From Rubrivivax gelatinosus (GTDB taxonomy: Bacteria; Pseudomonadota; Gammaproteobacteria; Burkholderiales; Burkholderiaceae_C), in contig NZ_SLXD01000006.1 in the NCBI RefSeq assembly GCF_004340905.1, positions 186,001 to 250,000 on the forward strand: a stretch of 64,000 nucleotides of DNA, written 5' to 3'. This document shows, piece by piece, positions 8,841 through 17,578 of the stretch. The first letter of the stretch is position 1. Every line of letters begins with the position of its first letter. The position numbers and the translations under genes were made by a program. The notes beneath the pieces were generated by a model, which was given only the letters and a program-made list of their open reading frames with translations, was not told the DNA's origin and ran no database searches.

Positions 8841-9488
8841 ATGCGCGCGACGACGGCGGCTTGGATCGTGGTGGCCTGGACGGCCGCGGCGCAGGCCGCC
8901 GATCCGCCGGCGATCGGCGAGGTGCTGGAACACTCGCAGCAGCAGCGGCTGGACGCCTTCCACGTTGCCCCCGACGGCCCGCGTGCGGCCGCCGTGCGCG
9001 CCAGCTTCGAGCGCCTGCGTGGCGTCGCCGCACCCGGCGTCCAGGTCGAGCTGCGTGTGATCACCGGCGAGACGATCGCCGAGACCCTGCAAGGCCACGT
9101 CATCGTCGCCCACGAGCGCCTGGCCGACCTGCCCGAAGGCCAGAGGACCTTCGTGCTCGCGCACGAGCTGGGCCACGTCGTGCGCGAGCACTGGGCGGCG
9201 ATGGGCGGCGTCTACCGCCGCTGGGTGCCCGGCGAGGTGACGCCCGAGCGCACCGACCCGGTGGCCGGCGCGCTGGGCCGCGACGCCTCGGCGCTGGCCC
9301 ACCGCCAGGAGTTCGAGGCCGACGCCTGGGCGCTGGAGATGCTGGGCCGGATGGGTTTCGCCAGCGAGGACGCGGTCGGCGCCTTCCTCAGCCTGGGCAT
9401 GCAGCCCGACACCGCGACGCACCCGGCGACACGCAAACGGGTCGCGGCGCTGCGCGCGCTGATCGCCGAGCGTGCCGCGGCGCGCTGA
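8841..9488 (+). CDS. exported M48-like zinc metalloprotease
   Basis: This 215-residue protein has a signal peptide (MRATTAAWIVVAWTAAAQAA). The zinc-binding HExxH motif is at His108-His112 (AHELGHVVREH), and a downstream glutamate in EFEADAWALEML acts as third ligand, as in M48/M56-type gluzincins. The family is known for periplasmic quality-control and housekeeping proteolysis. The ATG at 8841 is preferred because it begins the signal peptide. The frame is open upstream but runs through the response-regulator gene. It is convergent with the chemotaxis receptor gene, with six bases between the stops. Confidence 0.8.
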   Translation: MRATTAAWIVVAWTAAAQAADPPAIGEVLEHSQQQRLDAFHVAPDGPRAAAVRASFERLRGVAAPGVQVELRVITGETIAETLQGHVIVAHERLADLPEGQRTFVLAHELGHVVREHWAAMGGVYRRWVPGEVTPERTDPVAGALGRDASALAHRQEFEADAWALEMLGRMGFASEDAVGAFLSLGMQPDTATHPATRKRVAALRALIAERAAAR

Positions 9489-9494
9489 AGGCCT

Positions 9495-10589
9495 TCAGTC
9501 GCCGACGCGGAAACTCGTCACCGCGGTGCCCAGCCGGTCCGACTGGCCTTCCAGCGACTTGGCCGCGGCGGCCAGCTGCTCGACGAGCGCGGCGTTCTGC
9601 TGCGTCATCGTGTCGAGCCGGCCGATCGCCTCGCTGAGCTGGCCGATGTCCTGACCTTGCGTGCTGCCGGCCTCGGCGATGTCGCCGATCAGCGCCGAGA
9701 CACGCGCGATGCTCGTGTGCACCTCCTGCATCGTGCGCCCGGCCTCGCCGACCAGGCGCGCGCCGTCGCCGACCTGGGCCGACGAGGCCTCGATCAGCGT
9801 CTTGATCTCGCGCGCCGCGGTCGAGCTGCGCTGCGCCAGCGCCCGCACCTCGGAGGCGACGACGGCGAAGCCGCGGCCCTGTTCGCCGGCGCGCGCCGCC
9901 TCGACGGCCGCGTTCAGCGCCAGCAGATTGGTCTGGAAGGCGATGCCGTCGATGACGCCGACGATCTCGCCGATGCGCGCGGCGCTGGCGTGGATCTCGT
10001 CCATGCGCTGCACGACGCTGCGCATCGTCGACGCGCCGCGGTCGGCCACGGCGCTGGACTCGGCGACCAGCGTGCGCGCCGTCGCCGTGTGCTCGGCGTT
10101 GCGCTGCACGGCGTCGGCCAGCTGCTGCATCGAACTGGCGGTCTGCTGCAGCGCGCCGGCCTGGCTTTCGGTGCGGTCGGACAGGTCGACGTTGCCGCTG
10201 GCGATCTCGCGCGAGGCCTCGCCGACGCTGCCGGCGGCCAGGCGCACCTCCATCACCATCGTGCGCAGCTTCTTGCGCATGCCGTTGAGTTCGGCACGCA
10301 GCCAGGCGATCTCGTCGCGGCCGGGCGACTCGATCTTCGTCTCCAGGTCGCCGGCGGCGATGCGCGAGACGCAGTGCACCGTCGGCTCGACGGTGACGCG
10401 GATGCTGGCGCGGATCGCCCAGCCGGTGAGCGCCGAGGCCACCGCGCCGAAGCTCGCCAGCGACGCGACCAGCAGGTTCGCCGGGGTCGTCAGCAGGGCT
10501 TCGACGGCCAGCACGGCGAACAGCGCGAAGCTGAGCGCGAAGCCTATCGTCACGCGCTGCACCAGGCTGACGCGGCGAATCCATTCCAT
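9495..10589 (-). CDS. methyl-accepting chemotaxis protein without a ligand-binding domain
   Basis: This 364-residue chemoreceptor has two adjacent N-terminal transmembrane segments (about residues 13-32 and 35-58) with almost no periplasmic loop. A HAMP-like stretch ([21 protein letters not shown]) follows, then a complete cytoplasmic signalling hairpin with the invariant tip [33 protein letters not shown]. Receptors of this build usually sense membrane or cytoplasmic cues, since there is no room for a periplasmic sensor. The ATG at 10589 has GGAGG five bases upstream. A GTG at 10607 is also open. No other chemotaxis genes are nearby. Confidence 0.9.
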   Translation of the reverse strand: MEWIRRVSLVQRVTIGFALSFALFAVLAVEALLTTPANLLVASLASFGAVASALTGWAIRASIRVTVEPTVHCVSRIAAGDLETKIESPGRDEIAWLRAELNGMRKKLRTMVMEVRLAAGSVGEASREIASGNVDLSDRTESQAGALQQTASSMQQLADAVQRNAEHTATARTLVAESSAVADRGASTMRSVVQRMDEIHASAARIGEIVGVIDGIAFQTNLLALNAAVEAARAGEQGRGFAVVASEVRALAQRSSTAAREIKTLIEASSAQVGDGARLVGEAGRTMQEVHTSIARVSALIGDIAEAGSTQGQDIGQLSEAIGRLDTMTQQNAALVEQLAAAAKSLEGQSDRLGTAVTSFRVGD

Positions 10590-10701
10590 GGCGGCCTCCG
10601 GCGCCACCGTGGGCGCTACTGCATGCCTTGTGATCGGCGTGCTGCCGGGCCTGTTTGAGGCCGCCAGCCTCCTGACAAACCCCCGGCGCCGCGGTGTTCG
10701 G

Positions 10702-11370
10702 TCACGCTCGGAGCGTGTCGTGCACCGGCCAGCCGGCGGCCTGGGCGTGCGCGCGCAGCCGCGCGTCGGGCCTTATCGCGACCGGGTGCGTCACCGCCTG
10801 CAGCAGCGGCAGGTCGCTGGCCGAGTCGGAATAGAACCAGCTCTCGCCGAAGTCGGCCAGCGTGCGTGCGCCCAGCCCCGCCAGCCAGGCGGCGACACGT
10901 GCCGGCTTGTGCTCGCGGAAACAGGGCAGGCCGTCGATCTCGCCGGTCGGCCGGCCTTCGGCGTCCAGCACCGCCTCGGTGGCGACCAGATGCTCGATGC
11001 CGAAGGCCCGTGCGAAGGGTTCGGCGACGAAACGCGAGGTCGCGGTGACGACGGCGCACAAGTCGCCGTTGGCCTGGTGCGCGTCGACGATGTCGCGCAT
11101 CGCGCCCGGCAGGCGCGGCGCGATCTCGGCGGCGAAGGCCTCGCGCCAGGCGCGCAGCTGCGCGGGCGCGTGGGCGGCCAGCGGCGCCAGCACCGCGCGG
11201 TGCATCGCGTGGATGTCCAGCGTGCCGGCGACGTACTGGTGGCAGAAGGCGAGGTAACAGGCCTCGGCGTCGGGCGGCAGCGCGCCGCGTGCGACGAGGA
11301 AACGTGTCCAGGCCTGGCCGCTGTCGAAGTCGATCAGCGTGTGGTCGAGGTCGAAGAGCGCGAGCCTCAT
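10702..11370 (-). CDS. HAD-IB family phosphatase (SerB-like)
   Basis: This 222-residue haloacid-dehalogenase phosphatase of subclass IB has motif [13 protein letters not shown] near the start, motif [10 protein letters not shown], a conserved Lys in FREHKPARV, and motif [14 protein letters not shown]. Such enzymes hydrolyse small phosphomonoesters. The start ATG at 11370 overlaps the stop of the pabB-pabC fusion by four bases, so it is co-translated with it and belongs to the C1/pterin operon. That context suggests a phosphatase step in pABA, pterin or methylofuran synthesis, but the substrate is unknown. Confidence 0.85.
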   Translation of the reverse strand: MRLALFDLDHTLIDFDSGQAWTRFLVARGALPPDAEACYLAFCHQYVAGTLDIHAMHRAVLAPLAAHAPAQLRAWREAFAAEIAPRLPGAMRDIVDAHQANGDLCAVVTATSRFVAEPFARAFGIEHLVATEAVLDAEGRPTGEIDGLPCFREHKPARVAAWLAGLGARTLADFGESWFYSDSASDLPLLQAVTHPVAIRPDARLRAHAQAAGWPVHDTLRA

Positions 11371-13235
11371 CCGGCCAGCGCCGGGGCGCGGGCCGCGGCG
11401 GTGTCGGCGATGTCGGCGACTTCGAGCACGCCGCGCAGCGCGTTGCAGACGACGAGGGCTTCGGCGCGTTCGACGTCGGCGCGCGTCAGCGGCCGTTCGA
11501 CCGCGTCCCAGGCCGGGTCGGCCAGCAGCGCCGCCCGCTGCACGCCGGCCAGCGCGCCGTCGGCCAGCGGCGGCGTGCACCAGCGGCCGTCGAGCCTCGC
11601 GAACAGCGTGCAGCGGCCGCCTTCGACGACGCGGCCGTCGGCGTTGCAGAACAGCGTGTCGAAGGCGCCGGCGGCCTCGGCGGCGCGCACGCCGGCGTCG
11701 TAGAGCGCGCGGTCGGTGGTCTTGTGCGCGGCCAGCGGGCGCGGGCCGGGCAGCGGGGTCTCGGCCCAGCGCAGCCGAACCGGGCCGGGCGGCAGCGGCG
11801 CCAGCGGCGCGCGCACGACGGTGATGCGGCCGTCGTGCGCCAGCGTCAGCCGCAGGCGCTGGGCGAGGCCGGCACCCGCGGCCGCGGCGGCCTGCAGCGC
11901 ACGCCGAGCCGCGTCGGCGTCGAGTGCGAAACCCAGCGCGGCGGCGCTGGCCGCCAGCCGCGCGAGGTGGCGCTCCAGCAGCGGCATCCGCCCGTCGGCC
12001 TCGGCGCGCACGGTCTCGATCAGCTCGAAACCCGGGTCCAGGCCGGTGAGGAAACGCGCCTTCAGCCGGCACTCGTCGTACTCGTCGTCGGCGCGGCTGT
12101 CCTGCACGATGCCGGCGCCGACGCCCAGCGTCAGCGCGCGGGTGCCGCAGGCGTCGGGGGCGGCCAGCGAGAGCGTGCGGATCGCGACCGACCAGCACAG
12201 GTCGCCGAGCGCACGCCCGGGCGGCGGCGCGTCGAGCCAGCCGATGGCGCCGCAGTACAGGCCGCGCGGCGTCGTCTCCAGCCCGGCGATCAGGCCCATC
12301 GTGTGCAGCTTGGGCGCGCCGGTGATCGAGCCGCAGGGAAAGATCGCGCGCAGCAGCGCCGCTGCGTCGACCTCGGGCCGCAGCCGCGCCTGCACCGTCG
12401 AGGTCATCTGGAACACCGTCGCATAGGGCTCGATCGAGAACAGCGCCGGCACCTGGACCGAGCCGACCTCGGCGACGCGGCCGAGGTCGTTGCGCAGCAG
12501 GTCGACGATCATCAGGTTCTCGGCGCGGTTCTTGACGTCCAGCGACAGCAGCCGCGCCGTCTCGCTGTCGCCTTCGGGCGCGCCGGTGCGCGGCGCGGTG
12601 CCTTTCATCGGCCGCGCGGTGATCACGCCCGCCTCGTGGCGCACGAAGAGCTCGGGCGAACACGACAGCAGGTGCGTCGCCGGCCCGCCCGGCGGCAGCA
12701 CGACGTAGGCGCCGTAAGCCACCGGCTGGCGCGCGCGCAAGGCGCGGTACAGCGCCACCGGCGCGCCCCAGGCGCGGCCGTGCAGGCGGTAGGTGTAGTT
12801 GACCTGGTAGGTCTCGCCGGCGGCGATGGCCTCGTGGATGCGTGCGATCGCGGCGCGGAACTCGTCGCGCGAGACGCTGGGTTCGAGCGCGCCGACGCCG
12901 GCCGCCTGGTCGGCGCCGGGCTGGGCGGCCAGCCAGGCGTCGGCCTGCTCGCGCGACAGGCGTTCCAGCCGGCGGAACATCAGCACGCGCAGGCTGGCCC
13001 CGTCGTCGGCCGCCAGCCGCGCCGTGCCGGCGCGCTGCAGCTTCGCACCCCACTCGTAGTCGGCCAGCAGCAGCGCGTGCAGCCCGGCGCGCTGGTCGGC
13101 CGCGACGGCGTCCCAGGTCGCGTCCAGCGTCGCCGGGTCGGTGCAGCGGTGCTCGTGCACGAAGCCGGTGTAGAGCCGGCTCGTAGTCGACGCCGGCGTG
13201 GCGTCGCGGTCGTCGAGCAGCGCGCAGACGTCCAT
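11367..13235 (-). CDS. pabB: aminodeoxychorismate synthase component I / aminodeoxychorismate lyase fusion
   Basis: This 622-residue fusion makes p-aminobenzoate. The N-terminal ~390 residues are a chorismate-utilising PabB domain with the catalytic-lysine motif PMKGTAPR (the PIKGT type of PabB), GETYQVNYT, and the FPCGSITGAPK and RNDLGRVAE signatures. The C-terminal ~220 residues are a PLP-dependent PabC-type lyase (LLERHLARLAASAAALG; HKTTDRALYD; VEGGRCTLFARLDG). In this cluster pABA would feed both folate and H4MPT, since beta-RFAP synthase, also in the window, condenses pABA with PRPP. The start is the ATG at 13235. The frame continues upstream into fae2 only by chance. Confidence 0.93.
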   Translation of the reverse strand: MDVCALLDDRDATPASTTSRLYTGFVHEHRCTDPATLDATWDAVAADQRAGLHALLLADYEWGAKLQRAGTARLAADDGASLRVLMFRRLERLSREQADAWLAAQPGADQAAGVGALEPSVSRDEFRAAIARIHEAIAAGETYQVNYTYRLHGRAWGAPVALYRALRARQPVAYGAYVVLPPGGPATHLLSCSPELFVRHEAGVITARPMKGTAPRTGAPEGDSETARLLSLDVKNRAENLMIVDLLRNDLGRVAEVGSVQVPALFSIEPYATVFQMTSTVQARLRPEVDAAALLRAIFPCGSITGAPKLHTMGLIAGLETTPRGLYCGAIGWLDAPPPGRALGDLCWSVAIRTLSLAAPDACGTRALTLGVGAGIVQDSRADDEYDECRLKARFLTGLDPGFELIETVRAEADGRMPLLERHLARLAASAAALGFALDADAARRALQAAAAAGAGLAQRLRLTLAHDGRITVVRAPLAPLPPGPVRLRWAETPLPGPRPLAAHKTTDRALYDAGVRAAEAAGAFDTLFCNADGRVVEGGRCTLFARLDGRWCTPPLADGALAGVQRAALLADPAWDAVERPLTRADVERAEALVVCNALRGVLEVADIADTAAARAPALAG

Positions 13236-13243
13236 CGTGGCTC

Positions 13244-13777
13244 TCAGGACCAGTCGTCCATGTCGTGTTTGATCTTGTGGCGATTCGCGATGAGTTCGTC
13301 GACCGACGGCTCGTCGTTCAATGCTCGCTTGATCGCCAGCTTCGTCGCCTCGTAGTTGGTGCGGTACATGTCGCGCTTGTCCAGGTTCGGGTCCTGGGCG
13401 CAGCGCGGGTCGATCCAGACCAGGCTGACGATGCACAGCTCGTGGGCCATCTCGCGCGGGATCACGTTCTCGATCAGGCAGTCGACCACCGCGTCGGCGG
13501 TGGCGCTCTGCACCACGCCGCCGAAGAGCTCGATGTTGGCGCTGTCCTTGAGCGTCACCTTGGGCACCATGATCGTTGCCGGGCGCACGAGCTGGTTGCA
13601 GGCGCGGATCGCGAACATCGCCGTGTGGCCCTTGCTCTGCGCCATCATGTTGGCGAAGGCCTGGCCCACCGGGCCGTCGGTGCGGCCGATCAGGATCTCG
13701 GGCATCGCGTCGGTGAACTGGCCGTCTTTGGCCAGCACGGTGGCTTCGCCGGCGTGGAAGAGGTAGTCGCGGGGCAT
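13244..13777 (-). CDS. Fae-like protein (fae2-type paralog of formaldehyde-activating enzyme)
   Basis: This 177-residue homolog of formaldehyde-activating enzyme shares the Fae core (ILIGRTDGPVGQAFANMM; VPKVTLKDSANIELFGG; NYEATKLAIKRALNDEPS). It differs where the catalytic histidine of Fae sits: the A-H-I of true Fae aligns with A-M-P (Met25) here. It may therefore not condense formaldehyde with H4MPT and could instead be regulatory or act on another C1 donor. It lies between fhcC (31-base gap) and pabB-C (eight-base gap) in the fhc operon. The true fae is at 27062-27571. Confidence 0.88.
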   Translation of the reverse strand: MPRDYLFHAGEATVLAKDGQFTDAMPEILIGRTDGPVGQAFANMMAQSKGHTAMFAIRACNQLVRPATIMVPKVTLKDSANIELFGGVVQSATADAVVDCLIENVIPREMAHELCIVSLVWIDPRCAQDPNLDKRDMYRTNYEATKLAIKRALNDEPSVDELIANRHKIKHDMDDWS

Positions 13778-13808
13778 CGTCGGTTCTCGCGGTCGTCGAA
13801 GAAGAGGG

Positions 13809-14624
13809 TCAGCGCACGGCGATCCACTCGCCCAGCCCGCCGGCGGCGAGGTCGCCGCGGTGGCGCACGATGCCGCGCCGGGGCAGGTCGGCGAAGGGGC
13901 CGCCGTGCCGGGCGAGGTCGCGCGCGAGCAGTCGCCAGAATACCGTCACGTCGTCCTGCGCCGGCACGAAGCTGGGCGCGGGCGGGCCGGCGTCGGGGTT
14001 GCCGAGCACGACGACGCTGCCGCGGCGCATGCCGTAGCCGGCGTGCACGCCGCTGCGGCCGGCGATCGCCACCGTGCCGGCCACCAGCCGCGACGCCGCC
14101 CAGTCGCCGGCATTGCCGAAGACGACGAGCGTGCCGCGGCGCATGCGGTCGGCCAGGCGCGCACCGGCGTCGCCGCGCACGACGAGCGTGCCGCCGCGCA
14201 TGCCGTCCAGGCTGCCGGGCAGCGGGCCGGCGCAGAACTCGCCGACGTGGCCGTGGATCTCCAGCGTGCCGCCGCGCATCTCGCAGCCGGCCAGCGCGCC
14301 GGCGTCGCCGCGCACGTCCAGCGTGCCGCCGGCCAGACCCGCGCCGGCGTGGTCGCCCGCCGGGCCGTCGACGAGCAGCCGGCCGGCGGCCATCTGCCAG
14401 CCGATGCGGTCGCAGCGGGCGGTGTCGCCGGCGATCACCAGCGCCTCGTCGTCACGCGCGGCGACGTCGAAACATTCGCCCAGCGCCAGCGTGCCGCGTC
14501 CGTGGCCCAGTGGCAGGCGTGAGATCTCGGCAGCGCCCAGCGTGGCCAGCGCGGCCGGCTGCAGCGCGCGCAGGTCCAGGCGCAGCGGCGGCGGCTGGCG
14601 CAGCGTCAGCGTCCAGCCGCTCAT
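13809..14624 (-). CDS. fhcC: formyltransferase/hydrolase complex subunit C
   Basis: FhcC is the structural beta-helix subunit of the bacterial formyltransferase/hydrolase complex, homologous to formylmethanofuran dehydrogenase subunit C. The 271-residue protein consists of tandem right-handed beta-helix turns in the family pattern G-x-M-R-x-G-x-L/V-x-V-x-G-x-A/V-G (MRGGTLEIHGHVGEF; MRGGTLVVRGDAG; MRRGTLVVFGNAGDW). The start overlaps the end of fhcD by four bases. It is the fourth gene in the order fhcB-A-D-C. Confidence 0.93.
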   Translation of the reverse strand: MSGWTLTLRQPPPLRLDLRALQPAALATLGAAEISRLPLGHGRGTLALGECFDVAARDDEALVIAGDTARCDRIGWQMAAGRLLVDGPAGDHAGAGLAGGTLDVRGDAGALAGCEMRGGTLEIHGHVGEFCAGPLPGSLDGMRGGTLVVRGDAGARLADRMRRGTLVVFGNAGDWAASRLVAGTVAIAGRSGVHAGYGMRRGSVVVLGNPDAGPPAPSFVPAQDDVTVFWRLLARDLARHGGPFADLPRRGIVRHRGDLAAGGLGEWIAVR

Positions 14625-15544
14625 CGCGCGCCTCCGGGCAGCAGCTCGTGAAGATGGAAGTGGAAGGGCCCGAGCTTGCCGCCGTAGTTGCCGGCCGAGA
14701 CGCGCCGCAGCCCGCCGGCGGCGCCCAGCGCCAGCGCGGCGTCCAGCCCGGCTTTCATCGCCGCGGCGACGTCGGCCGCCGACAGGCCGTCGATGACGAC
14801 TTCCATCACGCAGCCGACCTCGGGCGTCAGCTCGGTCCTGGCCACCAGCCCGACCAGCGACGGGCAGAAGGCGTCGTTGGTCGACGCCGACAGCGCCGGG
14901 TACTTGCTGCCGACCTTGGAGCCCGAGCGCACGACGCCGCCCGGGAACGGCATCACGACGTTCGGCACGCGGCGCATCGCGGCGACGGCAGCCTCGGCGG
15001 CGGCGAGCGCGGCGTCGGTGTCGCGCGCCAGCAGCAGCAGGTTGCCGCCGCCGACGGCCTTGACCACCGGCGTCGATTCCTGGGCGACGAACTCGCCGTC
15101 CATCACCGGCACGCGCCAGTGGCGCTGGCCGCCGATCTGCTTGGCGATCTGCCAGCCGTCGCCGAAGAAACGCAGGTTTTTGCCCAGCGCCACCGGCTCG
15201 CCGTCGGCCAGCCCGGCGTAGACCGCGGTCGTCGGGCAGGTCAGGATGCACTGGCCGACGCGGCGCTCCAGCTGCTTGGCCAGCTCCTTGCCCGACATCG
15301 CGAAGAACAGCAGCGCGACGCCGGGGCGACCGTCGGGGGTCTCCTCGGGCGACAGCCGGCGTTCGATGCCGGCTTCGCAGCCGCAGCCGATGACCGAGGT
15401 GGCGAAACCGGTGGCCGCCAGCCCCGCCTGCTCGGCCCAGTGCGGCGTGTGCGCGGTGACGACGATGCGCGTGGCCTTCATCGGGAAGGCTTCGGCGAAG
15501 GTGGCGTCGACGACGACGCCGTTCAGCACGACGGCTTCGCTCAT
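14621..15544 (-). CDS. fhcD: formylmethanofuran/methylofuran:H4MPT formyltransferase subunit D
   Basis: FhcD transfers the formyl group between H4MPT (N5) and methylofuran inside the Fhc complex, and is homologous to archaeal Ftr. The 307-residue length matches the family. Typical segments are FPMKATRIVVTA, SVIGCGCEAGIER, PTTAVYAGLADG, NAFCPSL-like NDAFCPSLVG, and the C-terminal SAGNYGGKLGPFHFHLHELL. It is cytoplasmic. It overlaps fhcA and fhcC by four bases each, which fits a tightly coupled complex operon. Confidence 0.96.
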   Translation of the reverse strand: MSEAVVLNGVVVDATFAEAFPMKATRIVVTAHTPHWAEQAGLAATGFATSVIGCGCEAGIERRLSPEETPDGRPGVALLFFAMSGKELAKQLERRVGQCILTCPTTAVYAGLADGEPVALGKNLRFFGDGWQIAKQIGGQRHWRVPVMDGEFVAQESTPVVKAVGGGNLLLLARDTDAALAAAEAAVAAMRRVPNVVMPFPGGVVRSGSKVGSKYPALSASTNDAFCPSLVGLVARTELTPEVGCVMEVVIDGLSAADVAAAMKAGLDAALALGAAGGLRRVSAGNYGGKLGPFHFHLHELLPGGAR

Positions 15545-17238
15545 CCCTCACTCCCGTCGAACAGCGCCGCCGGCAGCAGCCGCCCGCCGTGGCCGCAGCG
15601 GCAGAGTTCGTCGTGCGTGATGCACACGTGGTCGAAGCGCATCGAGCGGTTGTGGTCCCAGTGGCGGCGCAGCGTCTTCTCGATGATCGGGTCGTAACCC
15701 GGCTCGACGAAGTGCACGCCGCCGGTCGGCAGCGCGAGCACGCGGCCCGAACGTGCGACCGCGGCGCCGTCCTTGAAGACGTGGGTCGGCGTCGCGAACA
15801 TCGCCTCCCTGTCAGCTTCGTCGCGGTAGACGGCGATGTCGGCCGCCGCGCCGACGCCCAGATGGCCGCGGTCGGCCAGCCCCAGCAGGCGCGCCGGGCC
15901 GGCGCGTGTCATCACCGCGATCTCGTCCAGCGTCAGCTCGCGGCTCATCGAACGCAGCGCGCAGTTGGTGGCCACGTCCGGGTGCAGCCGGGCGAGCTGC
16001 TCCTCGCGGAACGAGCGGTCCATCAGCAAGCGGATCAGATGCGGGTAGCTGGTGAATGGGCCGCCGTTCGGATGGTCGGTGGTCAGCACCACCTGCCAGG
16101 GGTTCTTCACCAGCAGGAAGAGCTCCAGCCCGATGACCCACTGCAGCGCGTTGACATAGCTTTGCTCGCGGTAGCGGAAGGGCACGACGCCGCAGCCGGC
16201 GGTGCATTCGATGTCGGCGCCGACCCATTTGCGTGGCGAGGCCAGATGCGACTGCGCGTGCTGGCGCATCGTGTCGCCCGAGGCGGTGACGGTCTGGCCG
16301 AAGATGATCTGGCCGACGTCGATGCTGACCTTCGGGTTCGCGTCTACCGCCTCGGCCAGCGCCAGCGCGGCCGACGAGAACTTCTTAGGTCCGTCCGTGC
16401 CATAGGCGTGGAACTGCACGTGCGTCAGGTGTGCCGGCAGGCCTTCGAGCGCTTCGATGGTCTCCAGCGTCGACGCGATGTTGCCGGCCACGCCCAGGTT
16501 GCTGCCGTGGATGTGCAGCGGGTGCGGCATGCCCAGCTCGTGCACCGCGCGCGCCAGCGTGCGCACCACCTGGCGCGGCGTCACGCCCCAGTGCACGTGG
16601 GCTTCGTCGACGTCGAGCTTCCTCTGGTTGAACTTGAAGGCCGAGATGCCGCCCGGGTTGACGACCTTCACGCCCATCGCCTTGCTGGCGTTGACGGTCC
16701 AGGCGACGTAGTCGCGGATCTGCGCGAAGTTGCGCTGCTCGGGGCCGCCGGCGGCCAGCAGTTCGAGGAACAGCTCGTCGCTGCCCAGCATCACGTAGGC
16801 GCCGTGGTCGAGCACCGGCATGTCGCCCATCTCCATGTGGGCGTGGCGTGCGTTGCTGGGCACCATCGCCGGCTCGAAGGCGGCGGTGTAGCCCATCTCG
16901 ACGTAGCGGTAGGCGGTGGCCAGCGTGCCGGGCGTGCTGTGGCCGCAGGACGGCAGTTCCAGCGCATTCGTCGGCAGCGGGATGGGCCCGGCCTCGGCGC
17001 GGTGGTCGTCGGTCATCAAGAGCCGCGCCAGATTCACCTTGCCGCCGCCGACGTGCGTATGCAGATCGATGCCACCGGCCATCACGACGCAGCCGCTGGC
17101 GTCGACCGTCTCGTCGTGGGGACGACCAGGCTCCGGCTGGACGATGCGGCCACCGACCACGGCGATGTCGCGCACGGTGCCGCTGTTCGGGTTGGCCGGG
17201 TCGATGACTTGGCCGTTGCGGATCAGGAGGCTGCTCAT
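15541..17238 (-). CDS. fhcA: formyltransferase/hydrolase complex subunit A (amidohydrolase)
   Basis: FhcA hydrolyses formyl-methylofuran to formate and free methylofuran. It is a binuclear-metal amidohydrolase related to formylmethanofuran dehydrogenase subunit A. In the 565 residues the metal-site motif GGIDLHTHVGGGKVN, the later PHPLHIHGSNLG, LTHVQFHAYGTDGP, and TTDHPNGGPFTSYPHL are clear. It overlaps fhcD by four bases but is separated from fhcB by 340 bases that hold a large inverted-repeat element, an unusual break inside fhcBADC. Confidence 0.96.
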   Translation of the reverse strand: MSSLLIRNGQVIDPANPNSGTVRDIAVVGGRIVQPEPGRPHDETVDASGCVVMAGGIDLHTHVGGGKVNLARLLMTDDHRAEAGPIPLPTNALELPSCGHSTPGTLATAYRYVEMGYTAAFEPAMVPSNARHAHMEMGDMPVLDHGAYVMLGSDELFLELLAAGGPEQRNFAQIRDYVAWTVNASKAMGVKVVNPGGISAFKFNQRKLDVDEAHVHWGVTPRQVVRTLARAVHELGMPHPLHIHGSNLGVAGNIASTLETIEALEGLPAHLTHVQFHAYGTDGPKKFSSAALALAEAVDANPKVSIDVGQIIFGQTVTASGDTMRQHAQSHLASPRKWVGADIECTAGCGVVPFRYREQSYVNALQWVIGLELFLLVKNPWQVVLTTDHPNGGPFTSYPHLIRLLMDRSFREEQLARLHPDVATNCALRSMSRELTLDEIAVMTRAGPARLLGLADRGHLGVGAAADIAVYRDEADREAMFATPTHVFKDGAAVARSGRVLALPTGGVHFVEPGYDPIIEKTLRRHWDHNRSMRFDHVCITHDELCRCGHGGRLLPAALFDGSEG

Positions 17239-17325
17239 CGTGGGTTCCGGACGATTGCCTTGGCAGGGCTGACGCCGGCGTGCTTCAGCAGCAGCGAGCC
17301 GCGGTCGCCGGGTGGCCGGTTCCGT

Positions 17326-17554
17326 TCATGTCCCCCGGCCCGGCAAGCCGGGCCTCCTCCTAATACTTCACTCCACCGGCCACCCGACGCCCGCGGCAGC
17401 CACCGGCGTGGCGTGTCGCGAGTGGTGGTGCGCCTGTGCTGTGCCGGAGCCGGGGAGTGGGGCGTGTCCCGCAGCGAAGTATTAGGAGGAGGCGGCGGCC
17501 GCAGGCCGGCGCCGGGGGACATGAGCGGAGGGATACGCCCCACTCCCCGGCTCT
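17326..17554. repeat. composite nested inverted-repeat element between fhcB and fhcA
   Basis: The 340-base gap 17239-17578 has no gene. It contains an imperfect inverted repeat of 44-49 bases: 17326-17369 runs from TCATGTCCCCCGGC to CCTCCTCCTAATACTTC, and 17476-17524 is its inverse with a few changes. A second pair at 17447-17470 and 17530-17554 shares GAGCCGGGGAGTGGGGCGT. A shorter GGGTGGCCGG inverted pair lies near 17309-17319 and 17375-17385. The nesting looks like a non-coding mobile or REP/MITE-like element. It must be transcribed if fhcBADC is one operon. Confidence 0.75.
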
Positions 17555-17578
17555 CACGCCAATGCGGAAACGCGTGCT

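Noticed and set aside
5766..9488. The S33 peptidase or the M48-like protease as the missing PqqF/PqqG processing protease
   Set aside because: PqqF belongs to the M16 family with an HxxEH motif. Neither neighbour has it, and the M48-like protein carries a signal peptide.
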